From Candidatus Arcticimaribacter sp. (GTDB lineage: Bacteria; Bacteroidota; Bacteroidia; Flavobacteriales; Flavobacteriaceae), in contig WTJP01000143.1 in assembly GCA_011526275.1 (NCBI GenBank), positions 5,352 to 25,389 of the forward strand: 20,038 nucleotides of DNA, given 5' to 3'. The notes beneath the pieces were generated by a model that saw nothing but the letters and a program-made list of their open reading frames with translations, made no database searches and was not told where the DNA came from. The number at the start of each line of letters is the position of its first letter. Position 1 is the first letter of the stretch. Below are positions 1-6,563 of the stretch, piece by piece. Position numbers and translations under genes: made by a program.

Positions 1-94
1 GATTGATTTTTTTTGGCGGAAAACGCTTGGTGATATAGCCGGCTAGGCTAAAACACGCCCCGGTCAACAATAAAATTCCAGCGAAAGGATACAT
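1..94 (-). CDS. SdpI-like integral membrane protein (N-terminal fragment)
   Basis: The reading frame runs off the left edge, so only the first 31 residues are visible. It opens with a hydrophobic helix (about residues 3-23, MYPFAGILLLTGACFSLAGY) followed by a basic segment KRFPPKKIN. From memory, FPPKKIN after the first helix is typical of SdpI-family membrane proteins of Bacteroidota, where it is usually continued by a YGYRT-like motif that lies outside the window here. SdpI is the immunity and signalling membrane protein of the Bacillus SDP toxin system; the role of family members elsewhere is mostly unknown. The frame is closed by a stop at 125-127 and this is the first ATG after it. It lies 84 bases beyond the stop of the regulator gene on the same strand. 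The family call rests on a short segment and is moderate. Confidence 0.5.
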   Translation of the reverse strand, partial: MYPFAGILLLTGACFSLAGYITKRFPPKKIN

Positions 95-178
95 GCTTTG
101 ATCTTTGGTGAAAGGTACGGTTTTTCATTGGTTTCTACTGTAACTTCTAGGACTAGCCATTGCTGCCGTTAACAGTCA

Positions 179-490
179 TTAGACGAGCGTGACCCTAGAG
201 GTGCTGTCTTCTAGCTTAACTTTCACTTTTAGGTTGAGGGCCTGAAAAGCTCTGAGCAAGGTGCCCAATCTAAAATCTTTTGAGCTGTTTTCAAGCTTTG
301 AAATTTGTGACTTACCAATGCCTAAAATCTCCCCGAGTTCGGCTTGTGTGAGTTGCTTTTCTTTCCTTTTTTGCTTTAGCAATTCGCCTAAAACCTCCAA
401 TTGTAATTCGTGTTCAAATTCTTCGCGTGAGGGGCTGCCAATGGGCCCAATAATTTGATCGGTTAATTCGTTTATGCTTGTTTTTTTCAT
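179..490 (-). CDS. HigA-type XRE-family helix-turn-helix regulator (antitoxin-like, no toxin partner)
   Basis: This 103-residue protein has an acidic N-terminal helix region (residues 1-35) and an XRE/Cro-type helix-turn-helix at about 37-68, with the core LTQAELGEILGIGKSQISKL typical of HigA and related antitoxins. Such proteins bind an inverted repeat in their own promoter and usually neutralise a RelE/HigB-like ribonuclease encoded just upstream. No such toxin is present: the upstream gene is a YdeI-like protein and the downstream one looks like SdpI. An 18-bp perfect palindrome at 521-538 overlaps the likely promoter 31-48 bases before the ATG, which fits autoregulation. The fold is certain. 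Whether it is a stand-alone regulator, an orphaned antitoxin, or one acting with a distant toxin cannot be decided here. Confidence 0.85.
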   Translation of the reverse strand: MKKTSINELTDQIIGPIGSPSREEFEHELQLEVLGELLKQKRKEKQLTQAELGEILGIGKSQISKLENSSKDFRLGTLLRAFQALNLKVKVKLEDSTSRVTLV

Positions 491-520
491 GCTTTTACTT
501 TGAAATATTCCTTTCTAATT

Positions 521-538
521 CTTTCTTTTTAAAGAAAG
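521..538. promoter_or_regulatory. Perfect palindrome, candidate operator of the HTH gene
   Basis: CTTTCTTT-TT-AAAGAAAG is an inverted repeat with 8-bp arms and a 2-base spacer. It overlaps the candidate -7 box (533-540, minus strand) and lies just upstream of the HTH gene start. XRE antitoxins commonly repress from such sites, so autoregulation is inferred. The low-complexity purine/pyrimidine arms keep confidence modest. Confidence 0.4.
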
Positions 539-563
539 TATTAAATATTTCCCAATTGGGCAA
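533..563 (-). promoter_or_regulatory. Candidate Bacteroidota-type promoter for the HTH gene
   Basis: On the minus strand TTG (561-563) and TACTTTCT (533-540) are separated by 20 bases, which fits the Bacteroidota -33 TTG and -7 TAnnTTTG arrangement; the -7 box lacks only the final G. A 10-bp palindrome CCCAATTGGG (551-560) sits between them. If the alternative reading frame discussed for the YdeI-like gene is real, this stretch would be coding. Confidence 0.35.
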
Positions 564-586
564 CTTAGGAGGCGCGCCAAAAATAT

Positions 587-1054
587 TTACCGCTGCCTTT
601 GGGTCTGTTCCATTAAAAATTGAAGAATCTTCTGCACCTGCAGGTCAATATTTTTGGTTTTTTGGAGGCTAAAAATAAGGCTTCGTTTTTTTCCGTCGGT
701 AAGTTGATCGTATTGTTCTTTGGCCATTGGGTCTTGTTCCAAAAGAACGGTCAACACCTCTGGCTCTTCAACGCCTAGCGGATTAGGATCTTCTTCGAGT
801 ATAAACTCGATCTCCTCCCCCAAAACAGTGCCGCTTTTTTTCATTTTTTCTTTCCCAAGAATGACAAAAAAATGTCCATCGCCCAAATGGTTTAGGCCAC
901 AGGGGAAAGTATAGTCGTTTAAAGTACAGCGCAAGCGGGTTTTGTTTTGTTTGGAAAATTGGGCCACGATGGCTTTATCTACGAAGAGGTAATGGTACCC
1001 GCCTTTTCGAGGGTCGAGCAACTGAATGTGTGCACTCAAAGCAATCTTTTTCAT
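587..1054 (-). CDS. DUF1905/YdeI (OmdA-like) protein, possibly frameshifted at its C-terminus
   Basis: The 155-residue protein has an N-terminal DUF1905-like beta-barrel half (about 1-92; GGYHYLFVDK, then GLNHLGDGHFFVILGKE) and a C-terminal YdeI/OmdA-type helical half (about 100-145; EQYDQLTDGKKRSLIFSLQK). YdeI/OmdA proteins have been linked to bacteriocin protection, but the biochemical role is unknown. After a T5 run (615-619) the gene stops within 8 codons. The neighbouring frame stays open for another 39 sense codons, has protein-like composition (IFGAPPKLPNWEIFNTFFKK) and ends at 495-497, only 4 bases before the next gene. A one-base change in the homopolymer would join the two frames. 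The domain call is good; the true C-terminus is uncertain. Confidence 0.75.
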   Translation of the reverse strand: MKKIALSAHIQLLDPRKGGYHYLFVDKAIVAQFSKQNKTRLRCTLNDYTFPCGLNHLGDGHFFVILGKEKMKKSGTVLGEEIEFILEEDPNPLGVEEPEVLTVLLEQDPMAKEQYDQLTDGKKRSLIFSLQKTKNIDLQVQKILQFLMEQTQRQR

Positions 1055-1128
1055 TGTTTTAAGATATAAAAAACACTGTATTCTTAGGGGTTTCCAGCAA
1101 CAATTTAAATACCTTTAGGCGAATTTGT

Positions 1129-2103
1129 ATGGATAGGAATTTACTTTACCCACTTCAGTTTAACGCACAACTGCATTACCGCCTTTGGGGAGGAGAGCGA
1201 CTCAAAACCCTTTTGGGTAAAGCTAGCGCACCCAGCTCCTGTGGAGAGTCGTGGGAAATCTCGGCTTTGGAGGGAAAAAACTCGGTGGTTTCCAACGGTC
1301 CATTCAAAGGGAAAAAACTGTCCGAATTAATTTCTGCCCATCCCGAAGCGGTTTTAGGCGAAAAGAGCCTTGCACGCTTTGGCGAAAACTTCCCTTTGCT
1401 CATTAAATTCATCGACGCTAAGGAACCCTTGTCGGTTCAAGTTCACCCCAACAACGCTTTAGCTCAAGAACGACACAACTGCTGGGGAAAAAGCGAAATG
1501 TGGTATATTATTGATGCTAGTCCCGAGGCTGCACTTACCTTAGGCTTTAATCAAAGTATTAATTCGAGCGACTTCCAACAGCGCTGTAAAGACAGCGACT
1601 TAGCTTCAATTTTACAAGAACAAAAAGTGCGTAAGGGCGATGTTGTTGATGTGCCCGCCGGCTTGCTCCACGCCATTGGCGGAGGCATTCTTTTGGCCGA
1701 AATACAGCAGGCGTCGGATATCACCTACCGTGTTTATGATTATGACCGTATCGATGCCAAGAAAGGGAAAGCACGTCGTTTACACCAAGAAAAAGCGCTG
1801 GCTGCCATTGACTTTTCGTTGAAGGGATCCTTGTTGGACTATAAAACAGAAGAAAACAAGGCCGTGGATTTGGTCCATAATGACCATTTTTCGACGAAAA
1901 TCATCCACTTAAACGGTCAATATTCCGCTGCTTCTGATAAAAATGACTCTTTTGAAATCCTTATAGGGGTTGAGGGAGCTGCGCAGTTAGACTACGAAGG
2001 AGTTGAGTACGAAATTGGTTTGGGGAACTGCCTTTTGCTGCCCGCAGCGCTAAACTCATATCAGCTTAAAGGCAAAGGAAAGGTGCTTTCTGTTAAGGTT
2101 TAA
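1129..2103 (+). CDS. manA: Mannose-6-phosphate isomerase, class I
   Basis: This 324-residue enzyme interconverts mannose-6-phosphate and fructose-6-phosphate in the cytoplasm and feeds GDP-mannose and glycan synthesis or mannose catabolism. Zinc-ligand motifs of the cupin core are visible: QVHPNN (Q104, H106), KSEMW (E123) and PAGLLHAIGGG (H181). The substrate-binding arginine motif TYRVYDYDR lies near residue 201. Length and layout match the short bacterial form, whose C-terminal half is a second, degenerate cupin. It is divergent from the YdeI-like gene (74-bp gap) and convergent with the GNAT gene, with a single base between the stops, so it is probably monocistronic. Confidence is high. 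Confidence 0.93.
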   Translation: MDRNLLYPLQFNAQLHYRLWGGERLKTLLGKASAPSSCGESWEISALEGKNSVVSNGPFKGKKLSELISAHPEAVLGEKSLARFGENFPLLIKFIDAKEPLSVQVHPNNALAQERHNCWGKSEMWYIIDASPEAALTLGFNQSINSSDFQQRCKDSDLASILQEQKVRKGDVVDVPAGLLHAIGGGILLAEIQQASDITYRVYDYDRIDAKKGKARRLHQEKALAAIDFSLKGSLLDYKTEENKAVDLVHNDHFSTKIIHLNGQYSAASDKNDSFEILIGVEGAAQLDYEGVEYEIGLGNCLLLPAALNSYQLKGKGKVLSVKV

Positions 2104-2104
2104 T

Positions 2105-2635
2105 TTATTCTACTTCAGGTCTTAAAATAGCATAACTGTAATTATCACTCCAACCCGTTTTTAGGGGAAGAATTTTACGATGGCGCCCTTCGCGCTGCAT
2201 GCCCACTTTTTCCAACACCCGTATGGATTTTGCGTTCTCCACCGCTACACCTGCTTCCACACGATGCAAATCAAGGCTGTTAAACGCGTATTCCAGCAGT
2301 GCTTTTACGGCTGCTGTCGCAAAGCCATTTCCCCAATAGTCTGGGTGCAAGGAATAACTTATTTCCCCCTTTTTAAACCGCTCGGGAGCGAGGATTAGGC
2401 TAATCTCCCCCATAAAAACGCCTTGTTTGTTTGCAATAATCCAGCCCAAGTGGTCTTTGTTGGCTGGATCGAGCTTTGGCGCTAAGATCGCTTCCGTGGT
2501 GCTTTGGTTTTTTGGAATCCCAATGGTGTTGAAAGCCGCCACTTCTGGATGTGCATGCAAAGCAAAAACAGCAGGTACATGCGCCGCTGTAAGGGGGATT
2601 AAGGTTAATCGGTCGGTGTGGAGTAAACTATTCAT
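2105..2635 (-). CDS. GNAT-family N-acetyltransferase, RimJ/RimL-like
   Basis: The 176-residue protein has the layout of RimJ/RimL-type GNATs: an N-terminal TDRLTLIPL strand (7-15), then WIIANKQGVFMGEISLIL (65-82), the acetyl-CoA pyrophosphate loop YWGNGFATAA (100-109), and the C-terminal NAKSIRVLEKVGMQREGRHR (134-153), where N134 and the G145-E149 region are conserved in the family. Members acetylate protein N-termini, small amines or antibiotics; the substrate here cannot be told. The ATG at 2635 is preferred over the one at 2665, because the ten extra residues precede the usual N-terminus and approach the atp terminator. The gene follows that terminator, so it should have its own promoter, which I could not place. 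Confidence 0.88.
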   Translation of the reverse strand: MNSLLHTDRLTLIPLTAAHVPAVFALHAHPEVAAFNTIGIPKNQSTTEAILAPKLDPANKDHLGWIIANKQGVFMGEISLILAPERFKKGEISYSLHPDYWGNGFATAAVKALLEYAFNSLDLHRVEAGVAVENAKSIRVLEKVGMQREGRHRKILPLKTGWSDNYSYAILRPEVE

Positions 2636-2685
2636 AGAAAGCCTGAGATACGTCTTAATGCGCAAGCTACGTTCTTTTTTGGCAC

Positions 2686-2712
2686 AAAAAAAGCCCCTAA
2701 AAAAAGGGGCTT
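2686..2712 (-). terminator. Intrinsic terminator of the atp operon
   Basis: A perfect 8-bp stem (2691-2698 with 2705-2712, AAGCCCCT/AGGGGCTT) with a 6-base loop is followed on the minus strand by a T-run at 2686-2690 (seven Ts counting the stem end). It begins 23 bases after the atpG stop codon. This is a textbook rho-independent terminator. Confidence 0.9.
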
Positions 2713-2735
2713 GATAAAAATGTTAATCTAAGGGA

Positions 2736-3596
2736 TTAGTTGTTCAAGGCCTCTGCACCCCCAACAATTTCAAGGATTTCGTTGGTAATGGCTGCCTGAC
2801 GCGCTTTGTTATAGGTCAGTTTTAACTGATCGCGTAACTCGGTCGCATTGTCGGTCGCTTTGTGCATGGCCGTCATTCGCGCTCCGTGCTCACTGGCAAA
2901 GGAATCACGAAGGGCTTTAAACAACTGCATTTTGATGCTCTTAGGCAACAACTCATTGACGATTTCTTCTTGCGTAGGCTCGAAGATATAGTCTGTACTC
3001 GCCTCGTTCTTGTCTTCAGTAGTAGCAACAATAGGCAAGAGGGTTTCGGTAGTTACAATTTGTGTAGCCGCATTTTTAAAGCGGTTGTAAATCACTTCTA
3101 CCTTGTCGTATTCTTTGTTGGCAAAACGCTCCATAGCATCGCTGGCGATAGCGCTGGCGTTGGCAAAGGTCAATGCGTCAAAAATAGCGTTGTCGTTTGC
3201 TGCTACAGTGTGGGATTTCGAAAGGATATCGTCGCCCTTTTTCCCCAAAGTAACCAACTCAATACTTTGCTGCGAATGGTCGGCAATGTATTGGTTGACC
3301 GCTTTAATGATGTTGGAATTGAACCCGCCACAAAGTCCTCTGTTTGAGGTAATGGCGATGAGCAAAACCTTCTCTACTGGACGCTCTTGGGTGTAAGGAT
3401 TAGGGGTGTCCCCATCGATAGCACCACTGAGGTTTTGGATGAGCTCGGTCAATTTATCAGAATACGGTCGCATGGCAGTAATGGCGTCTTGGGCCTTCTT
3501 TAATTTGGCCGCAGATACCATCTTCATGGCAGAAGTAATCTGCATGGTCGAGGAGACCGAGGCAATCCGATTGCGTATTTCTTTTAAGTTCGCCAT
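2736..3596 (-). CDS. atpG: F1 ATP synthase gamma subunit
   Basis: The gamma subunit (286 residues) is the rotating central shaft of F1, coupling c-ring rotation to catalysis in the alpha3beta3 head at the cytoplasmic face. The N-terminal coiled-coil helix (IRNRIASVSSTMQITSAMKM, about 7-26) and the C-terminal helix (from RMTAMHKATDNATELRDQL, about 240 onward) form the shaft; between them is the Rossmann-like domain with SNRGLCGGFN at about 83-92. It is the last gene of the operon: it starts 6 bases after the atpA stop and a terminator follows. In most bacteria atpD and atpC come next, but here the operon ends, as is usual in Bacteroidota where beta and epsilon are encoded elsewhere. Confidence 0.97.
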   Translation of the reverse strand: MANLKEIRNRIASVSSTMQITSAMKMVSAAKLKKAQDAITAMRPYSDKLTELIQNLSGAIDGDTPNPYTQERPVEKVLLIAITSNRGLCGGFNSNIIKAVNQYIADHSQQSIELVTLGKKGDDILSKSHTVAANDNAIFDALTFANASAIASDAMERFANKEYDKVEVIYNRFKNAATQIVTTETLLPIVATTEDKNEASTDYIFEPTQEEIVNELLPKSIKMQLFKALRDSFASEHGARMTAMHKATDNATELRDQLKLTYNKARQAAITNEILEIVGGAEALNN

Positions 3597-3602
3597 AGCG
3601 AT

Positions 3603-5180
3603 TTATTCAAATTGAGCGGAAATACTCTTGGCCACTGCGTTAAGGGTGTCGAGTACCTCATCGGTTAATTTTCCAGCTTTAATGGTGTCTAAAGTATCGC
3701 GGTGCTTGGCGTTGAGTTCTTCCAAGTAGGCTTTTTCAAAAGCTTTTACTTGATCAACTGGCACGTTGCGCAACAAGTTTTTCGACCCCGCATAGATAAT
3801 CGCTGTTTGATCTTCTACGGTATAGGGGTCGTTTTGTGCTTGCTTTAAGATTTCCACGTTACGACGCCCTTTCTCGATTACGTTCAAGGTAGCAGCATCG
3901 AGGTCAGATCCAAACTTAGCAAAGGCTTCCAATTCACGGAATTGCGCTTGGTCGAGTTTTAAGGTTCCCGATACTTTCTTCATCGACTTGATTTGCGCTG
4001 AACCTCCTACACGCGATACAGAGATCCCTACGTTAATCGCTGGACGTACCCCAGAGTTGAACAAGTCAGACTCCAAGAAAATCTGTCCATCAGTAATCGA
4101 AATTACGTTGGTTGGGATATAGGCGGAAACGTCTCCCGCTTGGGTTTCAATAATAGGAAGGGCGGTCAAAGAACCTCCTCCTTTTACTTTGTCCTTCAAG
4201 GAAGCAGGAAGGTCGTTCATGTCTTTTGCGATATCGTCGTCGGCAATAACCTTGGCCGCACGCTCTAATAAACGCGAGTGTAAGTAGAATACATCTCCTG
4301 GGTAGGCCTCGCGTCCTGGAGGACGACGTAACAATAACGACACCTCACGGTAAGCCACCGCTTGTTTTGACAAGTCATCATAGATAATCAAGGCTGGACG
4401 CCCTGTGTCTCTAAAGTACTCGCCAATGGCCGCTCCAGTCATGGGAGCATATACCTGCATAGGTGCAGGGTCAGAAGCGTTTGCTGCAACTATGGTTGTA
4501 TACGCTAAGGCTCCTTTGTCTTCAAGGGTTTTAGCGATTGCAGCAACGGTAGAGGCTTTCTGTCCTACGGCAACATAGATACAGTAAACAGGCTCTCCTG
4601 CGTCGTAAAATTCTTTTTGGTTGAGGATGGTGTCGATACAAACGGTTGTTTTCCCGGTTTGACGGTCACCAATAACCAATTCACGCTGCCCGCGACCTAC
4701 TGGAATCATGGCGTCGATGGACTTGATTCCTGTTTGCATGGGCTCGTTTACTGGCTGACGGAAGATTACCCCAGGCGCTTTACGCTCAAGTGGCATTTCG
4801 TACAATTCTCCTTCAAGAGCACCTTTCCCGTCGATTGGGTTTCCTAAGGTATCTACCACACGACCAACGATTCCTTCACCCACTTTTACCGAAGCAATGG
4901 TGTCGGTGCGTTTTACGGTGTCTCCTTCTTTAATTCCTTTTGAAGGCCCCAATAATACAACCCCAACATTATCTTCTTCAAGGTTGAGAACCATTCCTTC
5001 TAGTCCTGAGTCAAAACGAACCAATTCTCCGTATTGTGCATTAGACAAGCCATAGACACGGGCAATTCCGTCTCCTACCTCCAATACAGTTCCTACTTCG
5101 TTAAGCGAAGAAGAGGCTTCGATGCCTGCGAGTTGGTCTTTTAAGATTGCTGAAACTTCAGCGGGTTTAATTGCTGCCAT
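3603..5180 (-). CDS. atpA: F1 ATP synthase alpha subunit
   Basis: The alpha subunit (525 residues) alternates with beta in the F1 head and holds the non-catalytic nucleotide sites. The Walker A motif GDRQTGKT is at 171-178, the Walker B strand ALIIYDDLS at about 263-271, and the conserved alpha arginine that reaches into the beta site is R390 in GISVSRVGG. The N-terminal beta-barrel (about 25-95) and the C-terminal helical domain are complete. A segment of about 20 residues before GGGSLTALPIIET (roughly 313-335, IADDDIAKDMNDL...) is, from memory, typical of Bacteroidota alpha subunits. It starts 10 bases after the atpH stop and 6 bases separate its stop from atpG. Identification is certain. 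Confidence 0.98.
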   Translation of the reverse strand: MAAIKPAEVSAILKDQLAGIEASSSLNEVGTVLEVGDGIARVYGLSNAQYGELVRFDSGLEGMVLNLEEDNVGVVLLGPSKGIKEGDTVKRTDTIASVKVGEGIVGRVVDTLGNPIDGKGALEGELYEMPLERKAPGVIFRQPVNEPMQTGIKSIDAMIPVGRGQRELVIGDRQTGKTTVCIDTILNQKEFYDAGEPVYCIYVAVGQKASTVAAIAKTLEDKGALAYTTIVAANASDPAPMQVYAPMTGAAIGEYFRDTGRPALIIYDDLSKQAVAYREVSLLLRRPPGREAYPGDVFYLHSRLLERAAKVIADDDIAKDMNDLPASLKDKVKGGGSLTALPIIETQAGDVSAYIPTNVISITDGQIFLESDLFNSGVRPAINVGISVSRVGGSAQIKSMKKVSGTLKLDQAQFRELEAFAKFGSDLDAATLNVIEKGRRNVEILKQAQNDPYTVEDQTAIIYAGSKNLLRNVPVDQVKAFEKAYLEELNAKHRDTLDTIKAGKLTDEVLDTLNAVAKSISAQFE

Positions 5181-5190
5181 TTTTTACTAT

Positions 5191-5739
5191 TTAAGCGCTA
5201 TAATTCGTTTGTGTCAATTCTCTTTTTAAATGATCCAGTTGGTGGGCTACGCTGGCGTTGTATTGCAAGTCGCCAATGCGTAAAATAAAGCCTCCAACTA
5301 TGGATGGGTCTACCTTGTTTTCAAGGCTAATTTCTGCGGAAGATAGTTGCTTCGCCTTGGCGAGAACAACTTTTTCTAAAGCAGCAGTAAGGGGCACCGC
5401 TGTGGTAACTACGGCCGTTTCTTTTCCTTGGTGTTTTTCCAATAAGGAGAGGTAGGCTGCAGCCACTTGTTCCAATAAATCAATGCGATTGTTACGGGTA
5501 AGCAAATCGATCAATTGCTGACTTAGCGCGTCCAAAGCAGGGAAAACTTTCTTTAAGCTTTCTTGTTTGCTCGCATTGGGAATTACAGGGTTTTCAAGAA
5601 AAACCGATAAGTCATTGCTTTCAGCAAAGGTCGCCTGAATGGTCTGCATGTCATTGGCCACTGCACTTTCTTTCTTTCCGTCGAGGGAAGTACTCAAAAC
5701 AGCTTTGGCATAACGTAAAGCGGCACGCGTATTCTTCAT
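5191..5739 (-). CDS. atpH: F1 ATP synthase delta subunit (OSCP)
   Basis: This 182-residue subunit forms the top of the peripheral stalk, joining the alpha N-termini to the b dimer. The N-terminal six-helix domain begins RAALRYAKAVLSTSLDGK, and the C-terminal region carries the family signature: the V/I-x-L-x-x-K-V-D-P-S-I-V-G-G-F pattern is seen as ISLENKVDPSIVGGFILRIG at about 137-156. The length is normal for the family. It starts 3 bases after the atpF stop and lies 10 bases before atpA, so it is tightly embedded in the operon and probably translationally coupled to b. Confidence 0.96.
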   Translation of the reverse strand: MKNTRAALRYAKAVLSTSLDGKKESAVANDMQTIQATFAESNDLSVFLENPVIPNASKQESLKKVFPALDALSQQLIDLLTRNNRIDLLEQVAAAYLSLLEKHQGKETAVVTTAVPLTAALEKVVLAKAKQLSSAEISLENKVDPSIVGGFILRIGDLQYNASVAHQLDHLKRELTQTNYSA

Positions 5740-5742
5740 CGC

Positions 5743-6243
5743 TTATTTGATCTCAATATCGTTCACTAATTTCTCAACCAGTGCTTGTTGTTTTTTCTCG
5801 TCTGCCAATTCGCCTTGTAGCACCTTTTGTGCGATGTCGATTGACAAAGTCGCAACTTGGTTTTTCAATTCGTTGATGGCAGCGTTTTTCTCTTGCTCAA
5901 TCGCGGCTTGTGCAGCCGAGGCGATCTTGTCGGCCTCGAGCTGTGCAGCTTCTTTGGCTTCATTGATCATTTGAGTGCTGGCTTTTTTCGCATCAGCCAA
6001 TAAGGCGTCGCGTTCAGCTCTAGCTTCTTTCAAGATACGCTTGTTGTCGGCTTGAACAGCTTCCATGTCGGCTTTGGCTTTTTCAGCCGAATCCAAGGCA
6101 TCTTTTATGGTGTTTTCTCTTTCCTCAACAGCAGTTAAGATAGGCTTCCAAGCATATTTTGCTAACAAAAACAAAAGCCCAACAAACAAGAGTGTTTGCC
6201 AAACAAAGAGACCTAATGAGAATTCTTCTATTAATTTTTCCAT
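5743..6243 (-). CDS. atpF: Fo ATP synthase b subunit
   Basis: The 166-residue b subunit forms the dimeric peripheral stator stalk. It has one N-terminal transmembrane helix (about 9-29, LGLFVWQTLLFVGLLFLLAK), the conserved KYAWKPI junction just after the membrane, and a long charged, alanine-rich coiled coil (about 40-135; for example EKAKADMEAVQADNKRILKE), ending in the delta-binding region. Only one b-type gene is present, so a homodimer is expected rather than a b/b' pair. It is separated from atpE by 76 bases holding a strong hairpin, the widest gap inside the Fo/F1 series, and is followed 3 bases later by atpH. Confidence 0.97.
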   Translation of the reverse strand: MEKLIEEFSLGLFVWQTLLFVGLLFLLAKYAWKPILTAVEERENTIKDALDSAEKAKADMEAVQADNKRILKEARAERDALLADAKKASTQMINEAKEAAQLEADKIASAAQAAIEQEKNAAINELKNQVATLSIDIAQKVLQGELADEKKQQALVEKLVNDIEIK

Positions 6244-6268
6244 GTGTTCTATCTAAATTCAATGAGAG

Positions 6269-6305
6269 AAATAAAGCTGCCGCCAACCGCGGATCAGCTT
6301 TATTT
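6269..6305 (-). promoter_or_regulatory. Strong intercistronic RNA hairpin between atpE and atpF
   Basis: AAATAAAGCTG (6269-6279) and CAGCTTTATTT (6295-6305) are perfectly complementary 11-base arms. Inside them CCGC (6280-6283) pairs with GCGG (6289-6292) around a 5-base loop, leaving a 2-base bulge. The hairpin starts 14 bases after the atpE stop codon. No T-run follows on the minus strand, so it is a poor terminator. It is better suited to protecting or defining the 3' end of an atpE message, or to partial attenuation before atpF. Function is inferred from position and structure. Confidence 0.7.
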
Positions 6306-6319
6306 CAAATGATTGTGTC

Positions 6320-6511
6320 TTAAACTGCGAATAATGCAGCAAAACCAATTCCTTCAATCAAAGCAGCAGCGATCAACATTGCTGTTTGAATTTTTCCGTA
6401 AGCTTCTGGCTGACGAGCAATGGCGTCCATAGCAGATCCACCGATACGGCCAATCCCCATTCCTACACCAATTACTACGATACCTGCTCCTACTAATGCT
6501 GGAATTTCCAT
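6320..6511 (-). CDS. atpE: Fo ATP synthase c subunit (c-ring proteolipid)
   Basis: This 63-residue hairpin protein has two transmembrane helices (about 4-25 and 42-62) joined by the polar loop with the invariant R33-Q34-P35. The proton-binding carboxylate is E53 in ALIEGIGF. The Na+-type signature (a glutamine in helix 1 and Ser/Thr directly after the glutamate) is absent: helix 1 carries GAGIVVIGVGMGIG and E53 is followed by glycine. Proton coupling is therefore inferred. The glycine repeat GVGMGIG in helix 1 is the usual tight-packing motif of the ring. It lies 52 bases after the atpB stop, with an AT-rich leader containing a near-palindrome directly before the start codon. Confidence 0.97.
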   Translation of the reverse strand: MEIPALVGAGIVVIGVGMGIGRIGGSAMDAIARQPEAYGKIQTAMLIAAALIEGIGFAALFAV

Positions 6512-6563
6512 AGTGTTTGATTTAAATTAAACAATCGTTTCATTACTCAAAGGAGTAAAGTTC

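Noticed and set aside
179..1054. A complete toxin-antitoxin or bacteriocin-immunity island (HTH, YdeI-like and SdpI-like genes)
   Set aside because: The grouping is tempting, but no toxin or bacteriocin gene is seen, the SdpI-like gene is cut by the window, and each family is common alone in Bacteroidota.
1105..1128. Promoter-like TACCTTTA before manA
   Set aside because: It differs from TAnnTTTG at the last position, lies only 11 bases from the ATG and has no -33 TTG at good spacing, so I did not list it as a promoter.
2862..3347. A 161-codon open frame on the plus strand
   Set aside because: It is antisense to atpG, which is unmistakable; the product is cysteine- and phenylalanine-rich without a recognisable motif.
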